Shown: positions 38,529 to 50,729 of the stretch, piece by piece
Numbering within the stretch: the stretch's first letter is position 1
How the letters are laid out: each line of letters begins with the position of its first letter
From: Trogon surrucura
Lineage: Eukaryota; Chordata; Aves; Trogoniformes; Trogonidae
Assembly (NCBI GenBank): GCA_020746105.1
Contig: CM036618.1
Location: forward strand, 97,272,122-97,336,121
Length of the DNA: 64,000 nucleotides
Reading direction: 5' to 3'
Position numbers and translations under genes: made by a program
The notes under the pieces: generated by a model
The model's database searches: none
What the model was told of the DNA's origin: nothing
Seen by the model: the letters and a program-made list of their open reading frames with translations, nothing else

Positions 38529-41500
38529 AAAAAGTTTATGGAGACAAGGTACCCGTGCATTCAATACAAGACAGGCATGCCTGGGTGATAGGATCGCTTT
38601 TGACAAAGAAGGGCTCTCATTCAGAAAAGATGTGAAGAACTTGGATGGAAACGTGCTTACTGGGCAGGAAGTCGTATGAAAGGGGGGAATAATTTCCAGC
38701 TTGCTTATTTGCCAATAAATGCTAAACTGTGTAAAACAAGGTTATTGCTTGTCCATCAGTTTCTTAGTAATATTAGAAGTTCACCTACTCCTTTCTCTTC
38801 TCAGCTGCTTTCTCTGTCATAAACTTACTTTCAGTTGAGTAGATGATTGAAACCATGTAAAATGTTACACTGGGAACAGTTCACAGTCTCATATTCTAGA
38901 CAGAAGAAAGCCTGATTTGGATTTCAGGAGGAGTATCAGTCCTAGTATGCTCTCAAAACCCATGGGACCATCAAAGTCAACCCTGTGTGGAGCATGCAAA
39001 ATTTGAGATTATCAGGGAGGTCTAGTCTGGGCTTCGTCTGGTATGCAAAGGATGAGAGCATGAAACCAAATAGGCAAAATTAGCAATGAATTAGCTAGTC
39101 CAAAGGTCTTTCATCTTCTTTCATTATGAGTGTGTGTGTTTTGTCAAGCCCTTGTATGTACCACGAGATCAAAGGCAGGCCCTTCCTCAGGGCAGTTTGG
39201 TGGTGGCTCTGAGTAGCCCTGCATAATAGTCTACTGCTCGTCATCGCCAATAGAATGAGTCAGGGGAAAGACTGATATTCAAAGACAGAAGTTTGAGTGT
39301 TTTTTGTTTTTAAATGAATACTGTACCAAAAAAAGCCCACGTACTGTCGTATCTTGAGAAGACAATTTTTGCTACTTAGGTCTGGAAGGGAGGGATTTTT
39401 CTAGTCTCTAGTTTCTCTCTGATAATTACTGTCCATTATATGGGTTAAAAAGGAACACACTGAAAATTGTGACTCTTGCCAACATCTCTGGTAGTTGAGT
39501 GTTATAAGTGATAATTATGCTCCTGGCAACAGGTTAAGCCAGCTGTTCAGGAGCAGCTGCTATCGACCTGTTGGCAAAGTTAGTTGTTTCATGGTATGAT
39601 GGAGTGATTCTTGGCACCTTTCTAGGGGAAGAGGGCATAAAAGTAAGAGGAAGTTACACTGAATATAAGGTGAAACAATATGCCATGATGATAGAAATGC
39701 ACATCAGTAGTGGAGACTGGAGAATCTTGAAAATTATGGCAGCTTTGCAGAGGGTAGAAAAGTACCTCCTGGGCATTATTAGTCAGTGATTTCTGCTCAT
39801 CAAAAAGGGCCATTAGGAGTGGCATCTGGATCTGTTTCAAACAGTCTAGCTCTGGATTGTGGGAATGTGACCTAGAGGCTTTTCTTCCATCACAGGTACT
39901 CAAAATTCAGGCACTTGAGATTTCTTTGTTAGCAAGTTTTGTGGGGAAAGGAAATACACGGTTACAGTGGAAGGTCACGGGTACTTTACCATTGGCAAAG
40001 TGCAGGGGAAAAATGTATGATCATCTTGCACCTACCATTTCTTGAACCCTTGTGTAATTCCTCTGACTCTCCTTCATAAAGAGCGTGGAAGGCATCTTGG
40101 GGATCGTGGGAGCAGTTGCAATGATGGCTACTTGGTATCACAGTCAGGATTTTATGAGTTTTTCCTGTAGATAAGTAGACCATGCAGGGAAGCGTTTTGA
40201 ATGAGCTTTAGTCCTCTGTTCTCCCTAACAAATTCCAAAGCAACTTTTAAAAACTTGTGTTTACAGATATGAAAAAGTAATGAGTTTTTCTTCCCTTTGC
40301 GTTTTATACCATGCTTGAAAATATTCTGAATGGGTTGGGTTTGCATCTGTAAGTATGCACAAAAGGCCATATTGTCTTAATTGTACATTTACACAGATAA
40401 TTCAGGCTCCAGACCAGAGTCCATTTGTGTTTTGTTATCCCAGAGGAGAGTAAACAATTTTCTCTGCCCATGAAATGCATCTTTTTGGTGGAGTCTCTAG
40501 GAAGACTGTGAGTAGCACAGAGAAGAAGAAAATACGCTTTTACGGCTTTTTACAAACATGAAACTGAAAGGTGACAGGCTTTACATACTGTGTGGTGTAT
40601 CTGTAACTAAATTCAATGTAATTTAGCAAAGCTGCAACATTTTCAGTCGAAGTACCTTCGAATGAGATCCGATGTCTCAACTTTTGGTATTCATGCACAA
40701 GTTTGCACATGAATGAGCTTACATAAACAGGCATTTGTGTGCTTCATTGCTTCACTTTTCTTAGGTAAATGCTTATGAGAAAATATGCATGCTTCTGGGA
40801 AGAGCCCATTAAAAACTTCTTATCAGGGCTAAACTGTTTCAGGGATCCTTGGGGGATGATAGAGTTCACTTCGCTGTCCTTCAGAAGAACATTGCTAAAG
40901 GGCAAGCTGTGTAGAAAAAAATAAGGTCGTTTTACCCGATGCTTGCTGGAGAAGCATAAAAAAAGTTCCTCTTTTTGACGGAGTTGTTTTAATGAAGAAA
41001 CACGGCATGATGCTTGTGCTGGCCTAGATGTTCTTTTCTGCTTACTCATCCCAGAGGACTTAGGCTGTTTGGGGTTTTTTTTTTGTCGTAAGTGTAAATG
41101 TCTAACCATTGGGGAGACTTTGCTGTGATCAGATCTGATGTTAATGTTTCCTTTAGGAACTAATAAGAACATCTCGAGAAAAGATGTTTTTATACCGAGA
41201 AAAGATTGCAGAGGAAAATATACATAAATTTTATTGCTCTGTGTTTCTCTGAAATAAGTGTGAAGAGTGGATGGGTGAGAACGTGTAACAGAAAGTTCCA
41301 AGAATAAATGAGATAATATTGTGATGTTCCTTTTTTTTATTGTTGTTAAACTATATTGTTCTGTTTCATAACATATTTGTATTAAGTTCTATTCCCGAAA
41401 AAACTGACTAACCTCGAATGTGTAAACCCTTCGTCAGGTCTGAAATATGTGGGAGTGGGGAGGAAACCTGTCTGGTTTTTTCTCCCCCAGTTATAACCAT

Positions 41501-42082
41501 TCAAGTGTATAACTATATTTCCTGCTGCGTAAGTATTCTGCCTTTAAACTCATCCTTTTAGAACTAAAGCCACAGAGGGGAGAGATGGTACTTTGGGAGT
41601 TCCAGTCTTTATTTTTATTCTAAGTGTGTGCCCTTCATGATACTCTGTAGCATTTCTTGACTATTTCTCTGCAGGAAATTTTGAAAAATTTGTGGAATAA
41701 ACTTAAAGTATTAAACAGCTGTAGCTCAAAATCCTAGAGTAGTACAGTATCTCTTCTTGCTTTTCTAGGGTTGTTAACAACTGGGCCTCTTATAATTCAA
41801 GATAGTTTTCAAGTCCCCATCTTATGTTTAGAACAGCTGAATTCAGAAAGTCTCCGTGCCGAGATCAGGCTGCACTGTCTGAGGACATGGAAGAGAAGAC
41901 CAAATGAGATGGGAAGGGTTAAGCATGAAAAATAACCGTAACAATAATGTGACCTTTCCTGCTGGTGGGCTGTAGACTATCATTTGTTCTGCAAATGGTT
42001 TTGCTTGTCCAAGCAATGAATGGTTGTTAGTTTTTAAATGGAGTTGAGGCACTGTTACTTCGTTTTGTTTGTCTTTTGCTAG

Positions 42083-42209
42083 CTTTGTGCAGCTGAACTT
42101 CCTTCAGAAAGATATGGTGGTTCCTCCAGAGTACTTAAAAACTGCAAGAATAGCAGCTGGGCTGGATGATGGTGGAGGAACATCTGCAAGACTAGAGCTC
42201 TACATGAAA
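42083..42209 (+). CDS. Unrecognised gene, putative internal coding exon
   Basis: The acceptor is excellent (tttgtttgtcttttgctag, ending at 42,082). The reading frame is convincing: after one base completing the previous codon come 42 codons including FVQLNFLQKDMVVPPEYL and then a glycine-rich LDDGGGTSARLELYMK. The entry phase (one base) matches the exit phase of the exon at 18,923-19,026. The weak point is the donor, AAA|GTCAGC at 42,209/42,210, which lacks the usual purine at +3. The open frame continues past it to 42,317, so a read-through end with a terminal stop at 42,315-42,317 is an alternative. I recognise no family or domain. Confidence 0.5.
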
Positions 42210-42879
42210 GTCAGCATTTTAACCTTGCAGGGGCAGGCCTGTCAGCCTGCTGAAGGGGGGTCTGCTCACTGCCCTCCATCTCATTGTGTCCAGGGTGGTC
42301 AGTGCATCAGGCTGTAGCTTGTGTAGTTTAAATCAACATGTATTAACTGATGCTCATGGACACACCCTGCTGCTATTTATGACCATAATTTGGGATTTTA
42401 GCTATTAATGATGCCTTACTTATGGTGACACAAATGGTGAAGACGGAAGACGTTGCCCTATCAAATAGGGAGAGCGCTACACCCTCGGGAACGCAGAGGA
42501 AAAGGGTTTTCATGAAGCTGTGATGCTCTATCTCTAGTTAGGCAGTGCTCCAGCCAGCAGGTCTATTGATTATTTTGCGTGAAATGCTCTTTTTGTGATG
42601 CAAGGGAAAATGGGCTGAGCATAATGAGGTGACCAAAAATTGCCTAGAGATACTGCTGATGTAATGCATTGCTAAGCCAAAAAAGTGTACAGCAATAGTG
42701 TGACAGCCTTGGTGGAAAGCTGTAAGTGCTTAGAGGTAGAGGCCTGTTTAAACACCTTCTCTACATTGTCACTCTGTGACTAAAATTCATCTTCCTTACT
42801 TTGTATCATTTATAACCATGCAAGTTTCTGTAATGCCACAAATGGCTTCAAGGTTCCATCCTTGGAGGTACTTTGAAAA

Positions 42880-43790
42880 GCCAGGGAGAGATTCCTGCAC
42901 CAGAGAGCTTCAGATCTAAATGGACCAGTGAGGCAAGGAGGAAAGGGGTGCTACCCCCAGCCTCCTTACACACCTTCGGTTCCTCCCTGTGTGACTGCAG
43001 AGCCTCCTTCCTTCCTGCGGTCAGCAGCTGGGAACCAGCTGTGCCCCGTGCAACACACCCTCTTAATTTCCAAGTGTATCCTCAAGACTAACCTGCAGCA
43101 CCTTCCTGAGCACCCGCAGAAGGTCTGCACACCTCTGGTGCTAAAATGAGGCAAAAGCTGTCATTGGGGGCTGGCTGGCATAGTCTCCGTTTCTTAGTCC
43201 TCCTGCTGAAATGGATGCTCTCGCCTCTTGCCCCGGTGCCTCTTGGTGCACCCAGCAGGCTCTCGTGGCCACAGAGTGGGAAGGCGAGTCCCTGGGACAC
43301 AGGCTTTCTGAGAAGGTGCAGCATTGTGGCAGGGGTGCTGTTGTTCATTTCTCTGCTCTCTGTCCGTGCTGGTTTTTGGCCCTCTCTGTTGTGCCCTCCC
43401 TCCCTCCCGTGCCAGTCCGTGCCAGTCCCGTCCTCCCCCCGGCCAGAGGAGTGCCCAGCTGGGCCCCACAGCTGGTGTGGCGGGGGGCAGGAGGAGAGGG
43501 CAGCCCCTCGTACCAGCTGCACCCTCACACAGGAAGGTCTCCACAGGCTGTTTCCACATCTGCCGGAGAGGAGACGTGTCTGCCTGTTTTTACCGGTGGC
43601 ATGTGGCGTGCTGCCCTTACAGCTGCGCCAAAGCTGTGGGGCTCTGTCCCATCCTCTCCCTCCCTGTGCCACCCGTGGGAGGATGAGTGTGCCAGGGGGA
43701 TGATGCTCGCGAGCTGGTGACTGCCCACTGCTCTGCCAAGCGCGGGAGCTGCCCCACATATGGGGCCTTCTTCAAGTTGGAGCATGTGCC
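42880..43790. other. GC-rich block inside the putative gene, long chance frames
   Basis: Open frames on both strands (minus 43,088-43,759, 223 codons; plus 43,146-43,703, 185 codons) overlap each other completely. Their translations are rich in Pro, Gly, Arg, Ser and Cys with no recognisable domain. I read this as a GC-rich intronic patch and not as a coding exon. Confidence 0.45.
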
Positions 43791-45366
43791 TCCAGAGGGT
43801 CGAAACACAAATTGTGCCGAAAACGAGAGAAGTTGGGAGGTGTAGTCGGATGGTAAAGGCTGTGCTCCCTTGCTTTGAGGAGAACCTTTGTCCTCTTCCA
43901 TCACTCCTCCTGTATCCCTGAAGGCTCTAAATTATATCCGAACCTCCACCTTTAAACTTGCTTGAACACGTGTTGCCAAGTCACCTGCTTTTCACCTACA
44001 TGCTCTAGTTAGTGAGCCTCCCCTCGCAGTACTCCCAGCAACACGACTTATCTCTTCTCTGCAAGTTTGTTTTAGGGGAGTATCTGTTAAACACGATACG
44101 GTCTTGAATTAATGTCTGACATAGGCGTTGCTGAAAGAAAATGGATCCCACCTATTGTGCAGCAGGTATAATGGAACTTCTTAAACAGCAAGGTTTGGGA
44201 ATAACCCAATTCCTTAATTAACTCTCTTTTTCTATGCCAAACCCAAGCTGCTCAGGCAGTTTTATTCTTTTCCCATGTCTAGGAGGCAGTTTAAAGACTT
44301 CAGTAAAGCTACATGTTGATTCTTAATAATACCTGTGTCTTGGGGCTGATTGTGGGGGATTGCTGTCTGTCATTAGTCAGTCATCTTCTTAAAGTTTACT
44401 AACCAGTTTGTTGGCAAAAATATCTCTGTTTTGGAGGAAATCTGACACCGTTTTGCTCTATTTCTCAACCAGATTAGTTTGCTTTTCCTCAGCTCCTGTG
44501 CAAAGGGGGCCTGCCAACCTGGAACCAAGCTCCTGTTTGAAATAACTAGCCTGTACCTATGAAGTATTCATGAAAGGATTCAGGCTTTTTGCTTGTTCTT
44601 TAATTATTCCTAATTAAACATCAGAGGATCACGAGAAATAGTTGAAAGCTAAAATGCTTTTTCTGCACAGAACTCAGATCCATCAGCTCTGTTACTTAAC
44701 TGCCATGGTATTGCTGATGGGTGGCTCAGGTTTGAAGGAGAAAAACAAAAATATTTTCAAATGCCTGGTTTGTGTGGGTGGATGTAGTTTCTGGCTAATA
44801 ATCATGCACACATGCTGTGGTGGTAGCAGCCATCAGGCTGGTCCTGTGGCCCACCAGGTCCTCTCACATCTGTCTCCACAGCCAGGCTTCACCTGATGTG
44901 GAAGGTGTTGCTGCACGATGGGCATCTTCGTTTCAGGATGTGAGCAGTTGTCTTCTCTCTTCTCGCCAGTGATGCTCTTCCTTTTTCCTTAGAAAGTGCT
45001 GAAGGTTAACCAGGCAGAGCACTTGTGGAGGTACTGTTGGCCCTTGCTGTAGCATGAGAAATCTTCGACCCCATCTCCGTGGGCTGGTTGGGAACAGGAG
45101 ATGTAGTGATTGGTGCCTCTAGTCCCTGACAACCCCAGTGACTCTCAACTCAGGATGTTGTAGGCGATGTGTGAGGGCCTTAGAGCTTCTGTCGTAGCCT
45201 AGGATGTATTGTGGCAGGAGTGCATTTCTTATGCTTGGTTCGTGGCTTTAGGAGGAAATGGGTTGCCTGGGTTTGTCTATAAATGTATTATGCTTTGAAT
45301 GGGACTCATCCTTCTCCCAGATTTAAATGAAGGCACTTGGATTGTTGTGCAGTTTTCGTGCTACAG

Positions 45367-45407
45367 GCTAGAAAAGATAACCTCAGCAATTCCATGCCCT
45401 TTTACAG
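45367..45407 (+). CDS. Unrecognised gene, putative 41-nt coding exon
   Basis: This very short exon lies between the acceptor gttttcgtgctacag and the donor ACAG|GTATAT at 45,407/45,408. It encodes ARKDNLSNSMPFY plus two bases. Phase 0 on entry matches the end of the exon at 42,083-42,209. Phase 2 on exit matches the terminal exon at 49,286, with junction codon AGT (Ser). An alternative acceptor 14 bases upstream would break the frame into the last exon. The call depends on its neighbours, since a 41-nt exon carries little evidence of its own. Confidence 0.3.
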
Positions 45408-46750
45408 GTATATCCAACGTATTTCAGACAACTGCGAACCAGAGTTGAACCTTATATATTCAGGTTTAGTGACACCCATAGTAACCTTGATGGCAAAGGT
45501 GGAATGTTTTATGACCTCCTAAATTGTCAGTATACTTGTCACTTGTTCAGCAGGTGGTCTGGGCAGCTACTTGGGCATTTAGAGGATCAGAAACAAGCCT
45601 TTCTCTGATTACTCTTTTATACTGTGGCTACTACTTTACTTCCCAATGTAGGGGTGGGATGCAGATTTGTACGTGATATTAAACAAAAAAAGGGACACTT
45701 AAGAATGAGCAAATTCAAGGCAAGACAGTTTCAAGATGACAGCTTCAAGTTTATCAGGGTTGTGTGTGGGTTGACACACACAGCGTCGCCTTTTGTGGCA
45801 CCGTCCTGTAATTGCGTGTGTTCCCTTGTAAGTCTCTTTGTGCCTCTCTCTGTGCTCCTATTGACTCGTGACAAAAAGCTCTGAGGAGCACTGGCAGGTT
45901 TGCATTGCAGCCTGGGACTGCTCTGTAATGAATCCCCGAGTGGGAATTTCCATCTCCACTTTTAGCTTCGGTCTCCTGCCGTGGATTATCTATATCTGTG
46001 GGGCTCATGGTTTAGACGGGCTTAATGAACCAGGAAGATCCCAGTCCCTACCCGGGTCCTGGGCACGTTGTACCCGCGCCCTGGGGGAATCGACTCCTCC
46101 CTGCCTGAGCTTGGTCAGCACAGCAAAGCTCCCCACTGCCTGCAGGTGGGCATTTACTCGCTGGGCTCTCTCAAGCCACCCAGTTGGGACATGGAGAACG
46201 TATTTGTGACCCTAACTAAAGCAGTTAGTAAAGTTTTATTTTCGTTTAAGCATGCGCACGAGGTGGAAGGCGCTGTGACTCCCTAACATCAATATACAAC
46301 CCGCGCTCCCGTAAATTAAAGGGGATGTTTTAATAAGACGGCTTTCTGCCTTTAAGGTTTAGCAGAAAAATTCTGTAATGCCCTTTTTTTTTTTTTTCTA
46401 TTACTTGCAAACAGAAATTGAATAAGCAAAGAAAGACCATTATAAGTGTGGATCCAGAGGCTGTTCAGTTTGAAACAAAGGAATTTCTTCACATTCAACC
46501 TCATTAGTCTGATTAGTGGGCTTGTAAAATGAAGCATGAAAATGAAACATGACATAGACACAAACTGATTGTACTAAAATCTACACAAACTGCTGTTTGG
46601 AAATGAAAGGATGACAGCCATCTTCTCTGAGCTGTTTAAAAAGTTAAATTTTCAAAGTAGCTCATGTTTTAGAGCCCGTAAGTTACATTTCTGTAGCTGC
46701 TAATGGGAGACACTAAGAAGCTAAAAAATCCAAGTGAGTGAGTCAGGTGA

Positions 46751-46775
46751 TTTTTTTTTTTTTTTTTTTTTTTTT
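46751..46775. repeat. Poly-T run, 25 nt
   Basis: An uninterrupted run of 25 T. It is not next to a recognisable retrocopy or LINE end, so it is listed as a simple repeat. Shorter T runs of 14-19 nt lie at 24,921-24,939, 48,893-48,907 and 53,748-53,760. Confidence 0.95.
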
Positions 46776-47082
46776 GAATAGAGCAGAAAAATCTGTAGAA
46801 TTAAATGTTAGGCAGGAAGACGTAATGATTGGGTAAAAATGAATGACAGTCTATTTGTTTCCATTTTAAAAATGGAGAGAATAGTCAGCATTATTTTCAA
46901 AAAGACCTCTTTGTATCCTGCTGACTTCTGCCTTCAGACACACTCTGTCCTGTTTCCTTGGTTATTGCAAAAATACTTGTTTGGATCTTAATTGGAGATC
47001 TTGAAGGAGAGTGAATTTACTCTTTCAGCATTAGTTCAGTTACCGGCACTGTGTGGAGCCAGGTGCATCACGGTCTCCTATA

Positions 47083-47094
47083 GCTAGCGCTAGC
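47083..47094. repeat. 12-bp perfect palindrome GCTAGCGCTAGC
   Basis: Two directly adjacent GCTAGC hexamers, each palindromic, form a 12-bp palindrome with a central CpG. It lies inside the candidate gene's last intron. Confidence 0.8.
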
Positions 47095-49285
47095 GTGCAG
47101 CTACAAAACTGAGTTTGAATGACTGGTTTTCTTAACAGAATTTAATCCCATGAGTATGGGTATGAACTGAATTAGTTCTACGTACACCTCATACTGTCAA
47201 AACTAGGCTTGTCCAACTGTAGTGTGTGTGCTGCATGTGGCTGCATGACTGTCCATGTTGTTTTTCTTCTGTAGCTCACTTTTTTCTTTTTTTTTAAAGA
47301 TGGACAAATAGTTTGAATGTGTAATGCAGTGCTGCTGCAATACGACTTTCAAAGATGACTCACTGTGGTGCAGATAAGATCCCAGAATTCCATTTGTAAT
47401 TGTGTGGTCTGCGTTTCCAATAAGAGCTTCTAGGAGAGGATTTCCTAATGCTCTTGGACATTGCTGGGAATGTTCACTTGGGAGAAGGTGTTGGCATCTT
47501 GGTAGCGAGGAAACGGAGGGTATGGCTGTGGGGTACGGCAAACCAGGGGTGTATCTGATTGCTGTGAAATGAGCTGTTGTGAGGAGGGCTGCTGAGCGCA
47601 GCTGTGCTTGGTGGTCCCTGCAATGCTGCTTTTGGTGCTGGCAAGCTGCTGCCTTTACAATTTGGCTCACTGGGAAGAGCGTGGTGGGACACCAGCCGTA
47701 GTGGCTCTGCTGTGCTGTCGCCCTTTGAGCAGTGAAGCTCGGGAGCCTAGTGTGAAAGTGGAAAATACGGCTTTTGGGAAGCTTCCCAGGGCAGTTTCCT
47801 TTTAGGCAGCTTTTGCCACATATGATGGTGCTCTGTAATGCACAGCCACAACGTATTTTCCATGAACCATGGAAGTAACAGGTTGCCAGTCTTTTTCACC
47901 CTCCTGCACCATATGTAAGTGAATTGTGAATTATCTACATTAAACCTAAGTAAGTGACTTTTGTGTAGGTGACCTGTGTTGAGGGCAGCACATGAAAGGA
48001 ACAGCTCGTTCAGCCGCTGCGCTTCTGGCCCACGACTTGAGGAACAGCAGCAGTGTTTGCTGGCCGTGGCCACAGCACATCCTGCAGCGTGCTGGGCACT
48101 CCCGCATCGAGGTCAAGAGAGCCCTACGGAGAGCACGAGCTCCTGCCAGAGGCTGCAGAAGACCCATTTTTCAGGAGCTCGGGAATGGTCACCCCTCGGC
48201 AACTGGTTACAAACGGTTGCATAGGCTTTGTAGACACATGGTATTTATTTCCTGGGCATGAGTCAGGACATGATTTTGCTTATAAAAATCAAAATACTCT
48301 TGGAGAGATTTCCGTGGAAAGGAGGCCTTAAGTGCAGGAAAAGGAAGGGGAGGAAGGAGGATTGTTTTCTTGGAAACCTCTTGGGGAACGCCTCAGCAAG
48401 AGACAGTGGGAGCATTTCCTGCTCTCCAAGGTGGCTCTTTTGGGTCTAGTCTGAATGTACTCTCCAGAGAAAGCATCCTCTTGGTAGGTTTTGAAGAAGA
48501 CCCTCTTTGAGCAGGCTTCAGGACAAGTCTTCTGAGTACGCCCAGCATGTCAGTCTGCTGTTCAGAGGTACCTGTTGTGGTTCTTGACCACCGGGCACAG
48601 GCACTTTTCACCCTGTCTATTATTTTCAGCACAGGTTTGTGGATTTGTGCACTGAATAGGGGAGAAGAAATCCTGGGTAAACAAAATCATATTTAGCTGT
48701 GTGTGTGTGTTCCTAATACAAAACCTCAGTGCAAACAAACCCTGCCCAGAAGGGACAGTGCTGCAGAAAGAATGAGAGCACTGTTGACTTGAACGTTCCC
48801 TGTCTTTCCAATGAACTCAAACAAGTTTCAGATATTTCACTGGTTCCTGGTTCCTCTCTGGTTGCCCAGACAAGTATTTTAGTGACTTTCTTTTTTTTTT
48901 TTTTTTTCCTAAACATGCGTTTTTCTTGGTTTTGCTTGAAAGGTGGGAGAACGTTAAGGGAGTGGGTTGCAGAAGTCACTCTTCAAAACGAAAGCACAAG
49001 TTGAAGTGTTTATTTGGTATATTAAGATATAATTGAAGGTTACAAAAGCCAGATTTTTGTCTAGTTTTCAGAGTGCTTGAGTGTCTTTGCACAGACAATG
49101 CGTGCTGTGGATCCAGGCGAGGCAGAAAGAGGTGCTAATGAGAGCAAACCCAGCGCATAGTTATTCAAGGTGTTGCCTGTCATTAAGCAGAAGCTCATGT
49201 GCAGAAGAGAGCTGAGAGGGGAGAAGACAGCTGACCAAAAATTATTCATTGCTGGTGTCTCCTTTTATCTTTGTGATTTCTGTAG

Positions 49286-49379
49286 TGAACGAATTGGCCC
49301 TGAAATAGATGATCCTCTGCGCTCCAAAAACTGGATAAAGATTAAACAAGTCGAAGTTGTGATCAACAACCTGTGTTAA
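49286..49379 (+). CDS. Unrecognised gene, putative last coding exon
   Basis: A good acceptor (ctttgtgatttctgtag, ending at 49,285) leads into a frame of 30 residues, starting ERIGPEIDDPLRSKNWIKIK and ending in VINNLC, then TAA at 49,377-49,379. The other two frames hit stops quickly. It takes the phase left by the exon at 45,367-45,407. The joined exons would encode a 121-residue, mixed-charge protein without signal peptide or membrane segment. I do not recognise the family. The gene would be transcribed towards EPAS1, so the two are convergent. Confidence 0.45.
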
Positions 49380-50701
49380 AAGGTGTAAATATCCTGAAAA
49401 ACAGGAGCATCTCTGTAGTTGGACAAGGCACAGGGAAAGCTCATCTTGATGTTTGCAGCTGAAGTTAAAATAATGGAGAGCGACATGTTTTCCCAGTAAA
49501 CTTGCATTGGTTTGCTTTCTGTGAACTCCAGTGTGTTTTGGGGGCTGCGGTTAAGGACAGCATTATCTGTGTTAGCAGTAAGCGATAGACACAATTAGTA
49601 TTGCCTACTCTTCCAGGAAAAAAGCCAATAGATGTCATGCGATGTATCTAAAAATGGACAGTGACGACATCCATTTCATGCTTCGTTTGGTCCAGTGTTA
49701 TACTGTTGTAGTGCTGTTATGTGGAGGAGGGGCTGAAGTAAAATGAAGTATATTTATGTTGATCATAAATTCAGTTGCATAAACAGTTGTAACTTGGAAA
49801 ATTCATCCCTGTCATTGTCTTTAGAAAGAACTTTATTCTGGAAAACTGTGGAATTGGTGGTGTGATCACTATATTGTCATTCTCCCCAGCAGACATATGA
49901 GTGGGTTTTAGTTTACCTGTAAGAGTATTAACCTTTGATTTTTCTCGCTTACTGGTTATAGCTGGACAGAGAGATCCCTGTGGGTCACTCTCCTCTGGGG
50001 CACCCTGGGGTCCTCCAAGTTTCTGAACAGCCAAACTCTAGAGTGAGTGCGTAAGGATTGCCCAGGGCTGAAAAAACCAAGGGATAAGCTGTGGTCAGAA
50101 ATCGCACCCTGAGTGACCTTGTTGGTGTCTCTCAAGGGCGTAGTGGCATCTGGAAGTGCTTTAACAAATGTCTGTGCCTCTCTCTAGCTCCAGCTAAATT
50201 TTTGTCCTGAACACAGATATTGTTTGTATGGGGAGAATGTTTGGGGAACCACAAATACAGATTCTCTTCCCACTAGTGTTAGCTCTGCAATGCTGATAGG
50301 GTTGAAAGGACAAACCCGTACTGCTTTTCTTCTGACTGTGAAGTTCTGGGCAAGGGTTGTGATCTCTTGTGCCCAGCAGGAATGTGGTTTGGACATTTTT
50401 GACGTGAGCTTGACTGAGAACCACAGAAGCTGGAGGTTTGAGCAAAAAGAGCTGTCTGATAGTGGTATCAAACAGATGGGCGAAGGAAGGGCATGACCAG
50501 AGAGAGCCTATGCTGGAAGTCCCCGAATCTATGCTAAAAACTTCTGCCTGCAACAAGGGGCATGTAGAGATGGCGCAGGCTTGTCAGGAGGGAAAGGTGA
50601 GCACGAGGCAGAAACAAGAACGATGAAACTAGAGACTTGGGTAAGGACTAGGGGAGAAATGGGATTGAGTTTAGAGGAAAAGTCAGGGATCGATACTAAG
50701 C

Positions 50702-50707
50702 AATAAA
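50702..50707 (+). terminator. Candidate poly(A) signal of the unrecognised gene
   Basis: AATAAA is the first canonical signal I see downstream of the TAA at 49,377, and it is followed by a TG/CT-rich stretch (agttgcttgctgcag). It would give a 3'UTR of about 1.35 kb. A CATAAA variant near 49,765 is an earlier alternative. Confidence 0.35.
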
Positions 50708-50729
50708 AGTTGCTTGCTGCAGCCAACAA

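Larger units (their letters stand above)
19027..42082 (+). other. Very long putative intron containing CR1 insertions
   Basis: About 23 kb of mostly AT-rich DNA between candidate coding exons. It contains two CR1 copies (27,959-29,900 and 35,763-36,062), a GC-rich patch at 25,640-26,350, several poly-T runs (for example 24,921-24,939) and many short chance frames. I found no further exon with good splice sites and matching phase, but one could be missed by eye. Confidence 0.35.

Noticed and set aside
43088-43759. 223-codon minus-strand protein
   Set aside because: The frame is completely overlapped by long frames on the other strand, has biased GC-rich composition and no recognisable domain or splice context.
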